From assembly GCA_015067185.1 (NCBI GenBank), contig SVMZ01000006.1:44562-108561 (forward strand): a stretch of DNA of 64,000 nucleotides. Direction: 5' to 3'. Under the pieces are notes generated by a model. That model had not been told where the DNA came from. It did not search any database and was given only the letters and a program-made list of their open reading frames with translations. The DNA is from Oscillospiraceae bacterium (GTDB lineage Bacteria; Bacillota; Clostridia; Oscillospirales; Ruminococcaceae). Positions 44,344-52,711 of this stretch are shown in pieces (the first letter of the stretch is position 1; each line of letters begins with the position of its first letter). Both the position numbers and the translations under genes were made by a program.

Positions 44344-44369
44344 ACGCAAGCCGCAAATAATGTTATAAT
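44341..44369 (+). promoter_or_regulatory. promoter of the SorC-family regulator gene
   Basis: TTGACG (44341-44346), 17 nt, TATAAT (44364-44369). Confidence 0.85.
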
Positions 44370-44399
44370 AAACTCAAATGCCAAAAAAGAGGAATTACG

Positions 44400-45335
44400 A
44401 TGGATGCTCAGAAAAAACAGATGGAAGAAGCGGCAATTTTATATTACGAAAAGAAATATACCCAGCATGAAATTGCCCAGCTTATGAAGTTATCCCGGCA
44501 AACCGTTTCTAAATTACTTAACGACGCCATAAAAGAAAATATTGTTGAAATTAAAATTCACAATCCTCAGGTTCTCTGCAGCGATCTTGAACATAAAATT
44601 TGCAGCCAGTTTCATATTGACAATGCCATCATCTGCGGTGTCAGTACAGACAATGAGTCCCTCCGTCAGCTGATAACAGTAAAAAAGGCTGCTGACTATA
44701 TTTCCCCGCTACTTGAAAAGGGCAGCCAAAAAATTGCCATTTCCTGGGGAAGAACCATTCAGATGCTTATCGCCGAATTCCATAGTATTTCTGCACCAAA
44801 CAATATCGTTTTCCCTCTTTTCGGTGCGACCGATCAGGAAGAAACCTGCTTTTCCTCCAATGAATTGGCAAGAAGCTTTGCAGACCGCATCGGGGCCGAT
44901 GTAAAATATGCCTGGTTCCCTTATTGTCCCGACAGCATTGACGATGCGGAGCTTTTCAGGAAAACCTCTTACTACAAAAAGCTTTACGATTTATGGAACA
45001 GCATTGATATTGCCATTGTGGGAATCGGAAACCAGAATATTCTTCAGACATTCTGGAAAATATTCGGCTATAACGAAAAGGGCCTCTCTGTAATCGGAGA
45101 TCTTGCTACGCATTTTTTCAACACCGACGGCGAGTTTGTGGAACTGTATGAAAACACCCTGTGTGCCTCCCGGGAGAACTTAAAAAACGCCAAACAAACC
45201 ATTGCCATCGCCTGCGGAGACGATAAAGCAGAGGCTATTGTCGGCGCTTTGCGTACACAATTTATCGATACCCTCATCACCGATGAATATACCGCTAAAA
45301 AACTACTTTCCTGCCTGAAAGAACATACCATGTAA
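44400..45335 (+). CDS. SorC/DeoR-type sugar-binding transcriptional regulator
   Basis: 311 residues. The N-terminal helix-turn-helix (KYTQHEIAQLMKLSRQTVSK) leads to the SorC effector domain with its sugar-isomerase-like fold: SQKIAISWGRTIQML, FPLFGAT, IDIAIVGIGNQ, IGDLATHFFNTDGEFV, IAIACGDDKAEAIVGAL. SorC-family proteins respond to phosphorylated sugars. GAGGAATTACG precedes the ATG. Divergent from the aldolase-SorE-like operon over a perfect operator, so it should control both units, with a ketose or hexitol phosphate as the likely signal. Confidence 0.92.
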   Translation: MDAQKKQMEEAAILYYEKKYTQHEIAQLMKLSRQTVSKLLNDAIKENIVEIKIHNPQVLCSDLEHKICSQFHIDNAIICGVSTDNESLRQLITVKKAADYISPLLEKGSQKIAISWGRTIQMLIAEFHSISAPNNIVFPLFGATDQEETCFSSNELARSFADRIGADVKYAWFPYCPDSIDDAELFRKTSYYKKLYDLWNSIDIAIVGIGNQNILQTFWKIFGYNEKGLSVIGDLATHFFNTDGEFVELYENTLCASRENLKNAKQTIAIACGDDKAEAIVGALRTQFIDTLITDEYTAKKLLSCLKEHTM

Positions 45336-45374
45336 TCACCCCTTTATCTGATCCTAACTCTCTGTATCTAAAAC

Positions 45375-45407
45375 GGCCGGCTCCCTCAAACGGTGAGCCG
45401 GCCACTT
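45375..45407. terminator. bidirectional terminator
   Basis: GGCCGGCTC / GAGCCGGCC stem with an 11-nt loop, then ACTTTTT on the plus strand, between the convergent SorC-family and GDPD genes. Confidence 0.75.
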
Positions 45408-45422
45408 TTTACCCGGAAACAT

Positions 45423-46256
45423 TCAATGATAGTAACGTCCTGTTTCTTTCAGAAAATTGATCAGCATCAGCGGCCAATCGGTCTGTATGATATCAAATCC
45501 CCGGTTAGCCAGCCACCCCCAACCATATTCAAAGGATTCGGTGAAAGCGGTATCGTCGGAATGTTCTCCCGATAGCTGTGCTTTATGGTTATAGATAATA
45601 GAGTTTACCCAAACCAGCTTTCCATCGCGGTGCATGCCATCGATAAACTCTTCCGACGCCAGTACGCTGTCATCTTTGGCGAACAGCACTTCTGCACCCA
45701 CATAGTTGATCATTTTTTTCATGAGCTCCTGATGCTGCGGATGGGATTCGCTGACAATAGGGATAAAGGGCAGCTCCGGCGCTACCTCTGTCAGTACATC
45801 CAGCACCTGATCAGACAAAGCACTCTTCACCAGAATCTGTTCCTGCATATTATGCTGCTTGACAGCGTTATATATGCCAACCGGATTTCCCCAAAACTTA
45901 TCGATATTGATGTAGCAGCGTCCTTTGAATGTTTCCAATATATCATCAAACGGAACAATCCCAAACTGTGTGGGGCATCTGTCATAGTTGCAGTAACGCA
46001 GCTTCTTCACCTCTTCATAAGGCATTTCTGCGATGTTGACATGCTCATTCAGGTGATACCGTTCCATCCCCGGATGGAAAATGACCAATTTTCCGTCAGC
46101 AGTGGTGCTGAGATCCACCTCGATCATATCCGCTCCCTGCTTCAGTGCAATTTCATAGGCAGTCAATGTGTTGCAGGGGATATTTCCTCCCGACACACCT
46201 CTGTGCGCAACAATAAACATATGATCCCTTGCTGTTTCTCTCAAATCAAAATGCAT
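45423..46256 (-). CDS. glycerophosphodiester phosphodiesterase-family protein
   Basis: 277 residues. FIVAHRGVSGGNIPCNTLTA with YEIALKQGADMIEVDLSTTA matches the GDPD metal and catalytic residues (HR, E-x-D). The usual His-Asp that follows reads FHPG here. No signal peptide, so it is cytoplasmic, unlike secreted GlpQ. GDPD enzymes release glycerol 3-phosphate or act on other phosphodiesters. It is 46 bp behind a YfcC transporter gene, which suggests that it processes something that transporter brings in. GAGGGAGAAG precedes the ATG. Confidence 0.82.
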   Translation of the reverse strand: MHFDLRETARDHMFIVAHRGVSGGNIPCNTLTAYEIALKQGADMIEVDLSTTADGKLVIFHPGMERYHLNEHVNIAEMPYEEVKKLRYCNYDRCPTQFGIVPFDDILETFKGRCYINIDKFWGNPVGIYNAVKQHNMQEQILVKSALSDQVLDVLTEVAPELPFIPIVSESHPQHQELMKKMINYVGAEVLFAKDDSVLASEEFIDGMHRDGKLVWVNSIIYNHKAQLSGEHSDDTAFTESFEYGWGWLANRGFDIIQTDWPLMLINFLKETGRYYH

Positions 46257-46302
46257 ACTCTCTTCTCCCTCAATTTCCTTATTTCAGATTGCTGCGTTTT
46301 CT

Positions 46303-47742
46303 TCAAAAACCAATTACCACTGCCAAAAGCAGGATTGCAACATTCAGCACCAACATCAACAGCTGCAGACCAATTGTCCACTTAAACCATTTGGGATAAC
46401 TCACCACTGTCAAACCAAGCGTGATCATCAGCAAAGCATTGGTCGGATAAAGCATATTGGTGAAGCCATCGCCGAAACAAAATGCCTGCACCGCCACCTG
46501 ACCGCTGAGTCCCACCAAATCGGCCAAAGGTGCAATGATCGGCATCAGCAAAAATGCTTTTGCCGAACCGGAACTGACAAAGAAATTCAGCATCAGCACC
46601 AACAGGAATATCATGATAACCGCTCCATAGCTTCCTGTCTTTGCAGCCGCCTCCGAAACATAATACAAGAGGGTATCCATAATACCACCGTTGGTAATGA
46701 TGTGTTTGACCGCCATAGCCATCATGATCAGCAGCGCACTTGGTGCAATACCGCCGATACCGACTATAAAGTCTTTGAAGATCTTTCCGCCATACCGGGA
46801 GACATGGGCCGCCAGCAAACCGCCTATCAAAAACACCACCGCCATGACAGGAAGCGATACCGAAGACAAGGCCGAAACAAAAAATCCGGCAATGATATAG
46901 AGAATTACCACACCCAACGAAGCCGCAAAGATTTTAACCGTTTTCCCCAGATATTGTTCATTATCCAAGGCTTTGCCGGACCTCATATCTCCGTATCTTT
47001 TTTTCTGTTCGTTATCCTCATGATATACCAGCGACGCTGCCGGATCTTTTTCGATTCGCTTTGCATATCGGTACAGGAACCCATACAGTATACCATAGCA
47101 AACTGCCAATATAACCACACGGAACCCGACACCGGAAAAGGCCGGAAGTCCCGATAGTTCCTGTGCCACACCGAGGGTAAACGGATTGAGGGTAGCAGCC
47201 GAAAAACCAAATCCGGCTGCCAAGGCGCTCATTCCCAATCCTATCAGGGAATCCCATCCCATAGCATAGGACAAAAGGATGACAATCGGCACCAAAGCCA
47301 CCAGTTCTTCAAAAATACCAAAAACCGAACCGAAGAGCATAAAAAACAAAACCAGTACACCCATCAGTTTGTATCTGGAGTTTCCGAATTTCTTTACAAG
47401 CAGGTTCATAATATAATGGAGCATCCCGCTCTTGTCCAACACGGTAAATGTTCCGCCAATGATACAGATAAACAAAATAATCGAGATTACCGTCACCGCA
47501 TCCGGTCCCCACAAAACCTCAAAGGGAGCGGTAAACCACCGCCATACCGGATAGCTGTTCCCCTCTGTAAAGGCAAATGTACCTGCCACAATGGACTCTT
47601 TCCCGTTGACCATCGTTCTCTCAAAGGCTCCGCCCGGAATAACACAGGTAAGGATTCCCGCGCCGACCATCAGTAGAAAAAGAATAACCACTGACGATAT
47701 AAATGACTTCTTACTTATTTTAATGCTGGAATCGTTATTCAT
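46303..47742 (-). CDS. YfcC-family (DcuC-like) membrane transporter
   Basis: 479 residues with about twelve membrane helices. The start VVILFLLMVGAGILTCVIPG with the following GAFERT segment, the FGIFEELVALVPIVILL helix and the C-terminal SGSAKAFLLMPIIAPLADLV with DGFTNMLYPTNALLMI are typical of the YfcC group of the C4-dicarboxylate/basic amino acid carrier superfamily. The substrate is not known for most members. GATGAGGTCGG precedes the ATG. First gene of a two-gene operon with the GDPD-like enzyme, divergent from the ROK kinase. Confidence 0.88.
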   Translation of the reverse strand: MNNDSSIKISKKSFISSVVILFLLMVGAGILTCVIPGGAFERTMVNGKESIVAGTFAFTEGNSYPVWRWFTAPFEVLWGPDAVTVISIILFICIIGGTFTVLDKSGMLHYIMNLLVKKFGNSRYKLMGVLVLFFMLFGSVFGIFEELVALVPIVILLSYAMGWDSLIGLGMSALAAGFGFSAATLNPFTLGVAQELSGLPAFSGVGFRVVILAVCYGILYGFLYRYAKRIEKDPAASLVYHEDNEQKKRYGDMRSGKALDNEQYLGKTVKIFAASLGVVILYIIAGFFVSALSSVSLPVMAVVFLIGGLLAAHVSRYGGKIFKDFIVGIGGIAPSALLIMMAMAVKHIITNGGIMDTLLYYVSEAAAKTGSYGAVIMIFLLVLMLNFFVSSGSAKAFLLMPIIAPLADLVGLSGQVAVQAFCFGDGFTNMLYPTNALLMITLGLTVVSYPKWFKWTIGLQLLMLVLNVAILLLAVVIGF

Positions 47743-47802
47743 AAACCGACCTCATCTCTATTCTCTGTAAATCTTCTCACTCACATCTTATCTGCTACTC
47801 TG

Positions 47803-47832
47803 ATTATATCATGCTTTCTTTTCAAAAGAAAG
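47803..47832 (-). promoter_or_regulatory. promoter and palindrome of the YfcC-GDPD operon
   Basis: Minus strand TATAAT (47808-47803) with a perfect 9-bp palindrome CTTTCTTTT-C-AAAAGAAAG (47814-47832) over the -35 region. Candidate operator; the cognate regulator is unknown. Confidence 0.5.
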
Positions 47833-47874
47833 ATGCCGGTATACTTTTTTGCATAACACACGGTTCCTTTCCCC

Positions 47875-47903
47875 TTGCAATTTTTTCTCTTATCCTTTAT
47901 AAT
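47875..47903 (+). promoter_or_regulatory. promoter of the ROK kinase-rpiB operon
   Basis: TTGCAA (47875-47880), 17 nt, TATAAT (47898-47903). Confidence 0.75.
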
Positions 47904-47953
47904 AAAATTTAATATCACTTCACCGTTTTTCGTTTTTTTGAAAGGAAATCGAT

Positions 47954-48862
47954 ATGCTATCTGAATCTTATGCCATCGGTATCGATATCGGCGGCACCAA
48001 CTTTCGCATTGGTCTTGTGGACACTGACGGAAATCTTTCCGGATATGAAAAACACAGCGTATCCACTCTGGCGGGAGAACACGCCGTGCTTCGTCTTTGC
48101 AGTGCCGTTTCCGACTATATATCACGTCACGGTGTCGGCAGAAAAATAGCAGCCGTTTGTGCCGGTTTCCCTGCCATCTTGGATAAAAAACGGGAGACTG
48201 TGCTCAACGCACCAAACGTGGACGGCTTCAATGGAGTAGCCGTGCGCCGTATTCTGGAAGAACATCTGCTGCTCCCTGCCTTTATTGAAAAGGATGTCAA
48301 TTTACTGCTTATCAACGATTTAAAACAACTGCATATCGACAGCGGCGATATTGTTGCCTGTTATATCGGAACAGGTATCGGCAATGCCATTATGGTGGAC
48401 GGCCACCTGTTAAGCGGCCACAACGGTGTGGCAGGAGAGTTAGGACACATCCCCTTCGGTGACAGTGAACAACTTTGCGGCTGCGGCAATTGTGGCTGCA
48501 CAGAACCACTGTCGGGAGGAAGATATCTTACCCATCTGTCTGATACCCTCTTTCCACACACTCCCGTTAGCCGCCTCTTCGCAGAGTATGGCGACCACCC
48601 AGAGCTGTGTCGTTACCTTGAACGGCTCGGGCGTGTCATTGCTGCTGAAATCAACATTCTTGACCCGGAAGTACTTCTTCTCGGCGGCGGGGTTATTGAT
48701 ATGGAGGCATTCCCGCATGAGTGTCTGGTGAGCGCAGTTCTCGCCCACACCAGAAGGCCGCTTCCGCACGATCACTTAAAAATACATTTTTCCAACACCT
48801 CGGACGGTACCGGCGGTGTTGCAGGAGCAGGAATTTTTGCATGGAGGAAACTGAAACAATGA
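47954..48862 (+). CDS. ROK-family sugar kinase, allose-kinase-like
   Basis: 302 residues. The N-terminal phosphate loop AIGIDIGGTNFRIGLVDTDG, the catalytic Asp region IEKDVN, CYIGTGIGNAIMVDG, the sugar-binding GELGHIP and the zinc site CGCGNCGCTE are all standard ROK features. ROK kinases phosphorylate glucose, allose, fructose or amino sugars at O6. Its stop overlaps the rpiB start (ATGA), and this kinase-RpiB pair resembles the AlsK-RpiB arrangement of D-allose use, so allose or another rare hexose is the best guess. No AlsE epimerase is in the window. AAAGGAAATCG precedes the ATG. Confidence 0.88.
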   Translation: MLSESYAIGIDIGGTNFRIGLVDTDGNLSGYEKHSVSTLAGEHAVLRLCSAVSDYISRHGVGRKIAAVCAGFPAILDKKRETVLNAPNVDGFNGVAVRRILEEHLLLPAFIEKDVNLLLINDLKQLHIDSGDIVACYIGTGIGNAIMVDGHLLSGHNGVAGELGHIPFGDSEQLCGCGNCGCTEPLSGGRYLTHLSDTLFPHTPVSRLFAEYGDHPELCRYLERLGRVIAAEINILDPEVLLLGGGVIDMEAFPHECLVSAVLAHTRRPLPHDHLKIHFSNTSDGTGGVAGAGIFAWRKLKQ

Positions 48863-49293
48863 AAATTGCCATTGGAAACGACCACGTAGCTGTGGAAATG
48901 AAAAACGAGATCACTGCATATCTCATCGCTCTCGGACATGAGGTCATCAACATGGGAACAGATTCTTCGGAACGCTGTGATTACCCCATCTACGGAGAAA
49001 AGGTGGCACGTGCTGTGGCGGACGGCAAGGCCGATTTGGGTATTGCCATCTGCGGCACCGGTGTAGGCATCTCTCTGGCAGCCAACCGTGTCCCAGGAAT
49101 CCGTGCCGTTGTCTGCAGTGAGCCTTATTCCGCAGCCCTCTCCCGCCAGCACAACAACACCAATGTTCTCGCTTTCGGAGCCCGTGTCATCGGTATTGAA
49201 CTGGCCAAGCTGATTGTCAAGAACTGGCTGGATGCTGAGTTTGAAGGCGGACGCCATGCTCAGCGGGTAAAAATGCTGGACGATATTCACTGA
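48859..49293 (+). CDS. rpiB: ribose-5-phosphate isomerase B / allose-6-phosphate isomerase
   Basis: 144 residues, the normal RpiB length. KIAIGNDHVAVEMKNEITAY, DYPIYGEKVARAV, GIAICGTGVGISLAANRVPG with the catalytic Cys, and RQHNNTNVLAFGARVIG are diagnostic. RpiB interconverts ribose and ribulose 5-phosphates, and often allose and allulose 6-phosphates. The ATG at 48859 overlaps the ROK stop by 4 nt and GGAGGAAA lies in the end of that gene, so translation is coupled. The pairing with a hexose kinase favours the allose-phosphate role. Confidence 0.94.
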   Translation: MKIAIGNDHVAVEMKNEITAYLIALGHEVINMGTDSSERCDYPIYGEKVARAVADGKADLGIAICGTGVGISLAANRVPGIRAVVCSEPYSAALSRQHNNTNVLAFGARVIGIELAKLIVKNWLDAEFEGGRHAQRVKMLDDIH

Positions 49294-49317
49294 ATCCCCC
49301 TGTACTGTCGCTTATTA

Positions 49318-49360
49318 AAAGAACACAGGAATTTTTCTCAGAAAACTTCCTGTGTTCTTT
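49318..49360 (+). terminator. terminator of the ROK-rpiB operon
   Basis: Perfect 14-bp stem AAAGAACACAGGAA / TTCCTGTGTTCTTT with a 15-nt loop. Confidence 0.75.
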
Positions 49361-49394
49361 ATTGTTTTGCGCTACAATTAAAATACGATATTTC

Positions 49395-49423
49395 TTTACA
49401 TTCTTGCCAATTCCCTGTATAAT
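49395..49423 (+). promoter_or_regulatory. promoter upstream of the small lipoprotein gene
   Basis: TTTACA (49395-49400), 17 nt, TATAAT (49418-49423). The following 300 nt before the lipoprotein ATG contain no gene that I can support, so the transcript would carry a long leader. Confidence 0.6.
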
Positions 49424-49732
49424 AATGGCATAAACACATATAATTCAAAAACATCTTACAACAAAATTTTCTTGATGCTCATATTAAAACCACAGTCAAT
49501 AGCTGTTGCGATACGCATGATTCTTTTCATCCCTCAATGTTTCCAACAATAATTACGGCAGTTTCTTCGTTGGTTCAATTTCATGATACAGAAATATACT
49601 GTCCATCAGACCGAATATATCACACTGTGCCACCGTGCACTGATGCGGTGATTGTTTTTCATTCCACAAAGGTAAAATGATTCTTATAATCCCTTCCTTA
49701 AAATTTTTTTAAAACATCAGGAGTGTGCTGCC

Positions 49733-50122
49733 ATGAAATCCTTTGCTATATTTTGCATTTCCCTGCTCTGCCTACTGTTTTTGAACGCTTGCCGTGTTGT
49801 AACAACTCCTGCAGTGGAAGACTCTGCCGCTGCAGAAAACAGTTCTGCCGCATTGGAAATCACAATTACCGCAGGCGACCAGCAGGCAACACTTTCTCCC
49901 GAAGATGCTGAGAAAATACTGAAAATTCTTGAAAACGGCCGCTGGATCAATGATCTCTTCAAGTGCGAATCGGATTACCGTATCGATATTGCCGGTCGGA
50001 CATTGACCTATCACTCTGATTGCGGAAGCTTCAATGACAGCCATAATAAAATCTGTCTTGCAACCGACGATGCCACCCAAAAGGAGATCAACGATATCTT
50101 GTCTCACTATATCCAACCGTAG
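49733..50122 (+). CDS. small putative lipoprotein
   Basis: 129 residues. A hydrophobic signal ends in the lipobox LNAC at residue 20, followed by an Ala/Ser/Glu linker and a domain of about 90 residues with the phrases LEITITAGDQQATLSPEDAE and YRIDIAGRTLTYHSDCGSFN. The last part resembles small secreted domains of unknown function in Clostridia. CAGGAG lies upstream of the ATG. It is a single gene bounded by a promoter and a strong terminator. I do not recognise its function; a surface role is inferred only from the signal. Confidence 0.7.
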   Translation: MKSFAIFCISLLCLLFLNACRVVTTPAVEDSAAAENSSAALEITITAGDQQATLSPEDAEKILKILENGRWINDLFKCESDYRIDIAGRTLTYHSDCGSFNDSHNKICLATDDATQKEINDILSHYIQP

Positions 50123-50230
50123 TTCTGTCAGCACTGTGCTCTTTGCCATGCTGTTTTATAAGGCAGCCCTTATTTCAATATCAAGTTATCAATATACATA
50201 TTTATACCAAAAGTATTTTTATCATCCGTT

Positions 50231-50264
50231 AAAAGGCCCCATGCAAATTTGCATGGGGCCTTTT
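50231..50264. terminator. bidirectional terminator, perfect 34-bp palindrome
   Basis: AAAAGGCCCCATGCAAA / TTTGCATGGGGCCTTTT, no unpaired centre, between convergent genes with A/T runs at both ends. Confidence 0.85.
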
Positions 50265-50276
50265 GATGGAAAAACT

Positions 50277-52253
50277 TTATTTTTCGGGATTAGGCATCGG
50301 CTTTACAGGAAGCTTAGCTCTCGGGATGTAGGTGATGCGCAGGTTGGTGCAGCCATAGGGAACCATCTCGATTTCCATTTCATCATAGACATCCACAGGA
50401 CCGCTGTAGAGATCCATAGTCTTGCGGAGATAGGGAGGATAGGAATAGAGAGCCTTGTAGGCCGGCAGATGCAGTTTGATCTGCGGATTCTCCCAGACAT
50501 AACCGCCTTCGCAAAGTTCAACTTTAACATCATCCGGAGAGAGGTTTTCGTCGATAGCAACGTTCCAGCTGATATTGAACTTACGCAGACCCTGCTGTTC
50601 GTAAATGTCGCCACGCTCATCCCAATCGAGTTTCGGGTTAACATCCCACCAACTCCAGCCTTCAGGCAGCGGATTTCTCGGAGAGCCCTTAACAGCAGTC
50701 CAAACTTCGGGCAGCTTGAGGGAGAAGAGCAGCGGACCATACTCAACAGCCATAGGATGACGTGCCATCATCTGGCTGTCGTCCAGCTGGCTGAGTCTAA
50801 CCTTCATCGGGAAGGTGATTTCAATAATATCTCCGTCTTTCCAGGAACGGGAAAGAGGATAGTAAGTACCTGCCTGCAGGGCATCGGCAACAGCTTCACC
50901 GTTAACAACGATCTTTGCATCCTCGCACCAGCCGGGGATACGTACGTTGATATTGGTAGTAACTTCCTGAGTGGAAGAAACAGTAACCTTGATGGTATCA
51001 CGGAAAGGATAGGCGGTATCCTCTTTCAGGGTGAACTCGCCGCAGTTAATGGTGGCAGGACCATAAGAAGCGAGATAGATGCCATCTTCACCGCGCATGG
51101 CAATACTGCGCAGATAATCAGGGACAACCCAAACGGATACGACCGGGCAGCAGGAAGTGGGATAGACCGGCGCATATTGCTGCATATTGTTAATGAAGAG
51201 ACCAGAGTTTTCATTGGCAAAAAGCTGGTTCGGGGAGGACATGTAAGCAATGGCCTTTTCGTCCTTCTTACGGGCACCCTGTGCAGCGTTGAAGAGAACA
51301 CGCTCAACCAGGTCTATGTATTCCGGATTACCGGAGGCCTCTGCAGTATGGATCAGGGCAGCTTCAAAGAAACCGATGGTGCAGTACTCTGTCTCTACGC
51401 TGGCGGAAACAGGACCAAGATACTCCGCGTGGCTGGGAATACCGCCGGTGTACTGAAGTGCATACTTTTTGATCTTTCTGATGGCATTTTCAGCTGCATC
51501 CAGGTTAATTTTTTCACCGTTTGCCTTGTAGGCAGTGGCATAGGGCCAGATGTGGGTGGCAAAACCGGCACTGTGTTCAGAGTTATAACGGAACTCGTCG
51601 GAGAGCATGGCGTTTCTGGAAACAAAGTAGAGATCGCAGCGGTTCATAAAATCAAAATACTCATCCATAAAGGCGAGCAGACGGTCATCACCGACATGGA
51701 GATAGCAGATGGCCATACTCTCTAACAGAGTGATACCTGCATAACGAGTCTTATTGTTTCCGGTCCAGGTATTACAGAACCAAAGCATACAGCGGTGAAC
51801 CGCTTCCAATACGTCTTCACGTCCCGTGGCTTCGTAGTAGGCCAGCATAGCTTTCATGCCGCAGCCGGTACCCCAGGCGTTGTAGTCATCCATAACATCG
51901 TCGTTTTCGGTGTAAGTTCCCATATAACCATTGGGTCTCTGATTTTTGAGAACACCATTGACCCAGCGCTCTGCCTTAGCCTTAAGTTCTTCGTCATCCA
52001 GACCGAAGGCAAGCATTATGAAACCATACCAGAAGTTACCGGAGATTTCGGCGCCCCAACCGGCCTTAACAGCGCCCCATTCTTCATCGGTACCGCAGTT
52101 AATATACGGATTGGCAATCATATCGGGCTCAAGCTCATCAAGATGTCCGCCCATACCGTCTTTATTTCTCAGCAGCTGTTCACGGATCCAGCCTTCAGCC
52201 TTGATAGAACCGAGAGGCAAAGCGGCAAGTTTGCCATGAGATTTCATTTTCAT
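50277..52253 (-). CDS. GH127-type (DUF1680) beta-L-arabinofuranosidase-like enzyme
   Basis: 658 residues. The (alpha/alpha)6 barrel carries the zinc-cysteine site of GH127: ETEYCT near residue 290 (Glu and Cys ligands) and TSCCPV near 367, whose first Cys acts as the nucleophile in characterised members. The C-terminal beta domains follow (INVRIPGWCEDAKIVVNGEA). GH127/GH146 enzymes remove beta-L-arabinofuranose from plant or hydroxyproline-linked glycans. No signal peptide, so it is cytoplasmic. GGAGGATG precedes the ATG. Single-gene unit with its own promoter. The exact family number (127 or a relative) is less certain than the fold. Confidence 0.88.
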   Translation of the reverse strand: MKMKSHGKLAALPLGSIKAEGWIREQLLRNKDGMGGHLDELEPDMIANPYINCGTDEEWGAVKAGWGAEISGNFWYGFIMLAFGLDDEELKAKAERWVNGVLKNQRPNGYMGTYTENDDVMDDYNAWGTGCGMKAMLAYYEATGREDVLEAVHRCMLWFCNTWTGNNKTRYAGITLLESMAICYLHVGDDRLLAFMDEYFDFMNRCDLYFVSRNAMLSDEFRYNSEHSAGFATHIWPYATAYKANGEKINLDAAENAIRKIKKYALQYTGGIPSHAEYLGPVSASVETEYCTIGFFEAALIHTAEASGNPEYIDLVERVLFNAAQGARKKDEKAIAYMSSPNQLFANENSGLFINNMQQYAPVYPTSCCPVVSVWVVPDYLRSIAMRGEDGIYLASYGPATINCGEFTLKEDTAYPFRDTIKVTVSSTQEVTTNINVRIPGWCEDAKIVVNGEAVADALQAGTYYPLSRSWKDGDIIEITFPMKVRLSQLDDSQMMARHPMAVEYGPLLFSLKLPEVWTAVKGSPRNPLPEGWSWWDVNPKLDWDERGDIYEQQGLRKFNISWNVAIDENLSPDDVKVELCEGGYVWENPQIKLHLPAYKALYSYPPYLRKTMDLYSGPVDVYDEMEIEMVPYGCTNLRITYIPRAKLPVKPMPNPEK

Positions 52254-52296
52254 ACTTACATCCTCCTGTCATTAAAATCCATCTAAGATTAATGTT

Positions 52297-52325
52297 ATTG
52301 TACAAAATAAAATTCTTAAAGTCAA
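52297..52325 (-). promoter_or_regulatory. promoter of the GH127 gene
   Basis: Minus strand TTGACT (52325-52320), 17 nt, TACAAT (52302-52297). Confidence 0.7.
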
Positions 52326-52415
52326 ATGTTATATCAAAACTTCTTCATTTTGGTTTGTAATCGTTATTTTACTGAATAAAAATCATATCCGTGCCCCTTC
52401 TCCTTTTTAGCCCAA

Positions 52416-52459
52416 AAAGAAAGACTTTGCATTGCCACTCAAGGACAATGCAAAGTCTT
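52416..52459 (-). terminator. terminator of tRNA-Thr
   Basis: Perfect 14-bp stem AAGACTTTGCATTG / CAATGCAAAGTCTT with an 11-nt loop, then TCTTTTT on the minus strand, directly after the tRNA CCA end. Confidence 0.85.
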
Positions 52460-52534
52460 GGTGCTGGTGATGTGACTCGAACACACGGCCTGCTGATTAC
52501 GAATCAGCTGCACTACCAACTGTGCTACACCAGC
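52459..52534 (-). tRNA. tRNA-Thr (CGT anticodon)
   Basis: The minus strand from 52534 starts GCTGGTGTAGCACAG and ends CACCAGCACCA, giving a perfect 7-bp acceptor stem and an encoded CCA. The anticodon stem GCTGA/TCAGC closes the loop TTCGTAA, anticodon CGT, reading ACG. The T arm contains GTTCGAGTC. Confidence 0.95.
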
Positions 52535-52572
52535 ATATTTTAGCTGTTAAACCGATATTGCAAACTTTTAAT

Positions 52573-52602
52573 ATTATAACACAACTCGGAATGATACGTC
52601 AA
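52573..52602 (-). promoter_or_regulatory. promoter of tRNA-Thr
   Basis: Minus strand TTGACG (52602-52597), 18 nt, TATAAT (52578-52573). Confidence 0.65.
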
Positions 52603-52711
52603 TAGTCAAGAAAAATATTTTATTGTTCCGCAGCAGAAATACCAATGACTGAAAAAGAGTTTTCACCTTGCGTACATCCCTTTTTCAGTCATTCCAAAAT
52701 TCAGCTCTTCT

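Noticed and set aside
50034..51725. A 563-codon open frame on the plus strand
   Set aside because: It begins inside the small lipoprotein gene, runs through its terminator and continues antisense to the GH127 gene.
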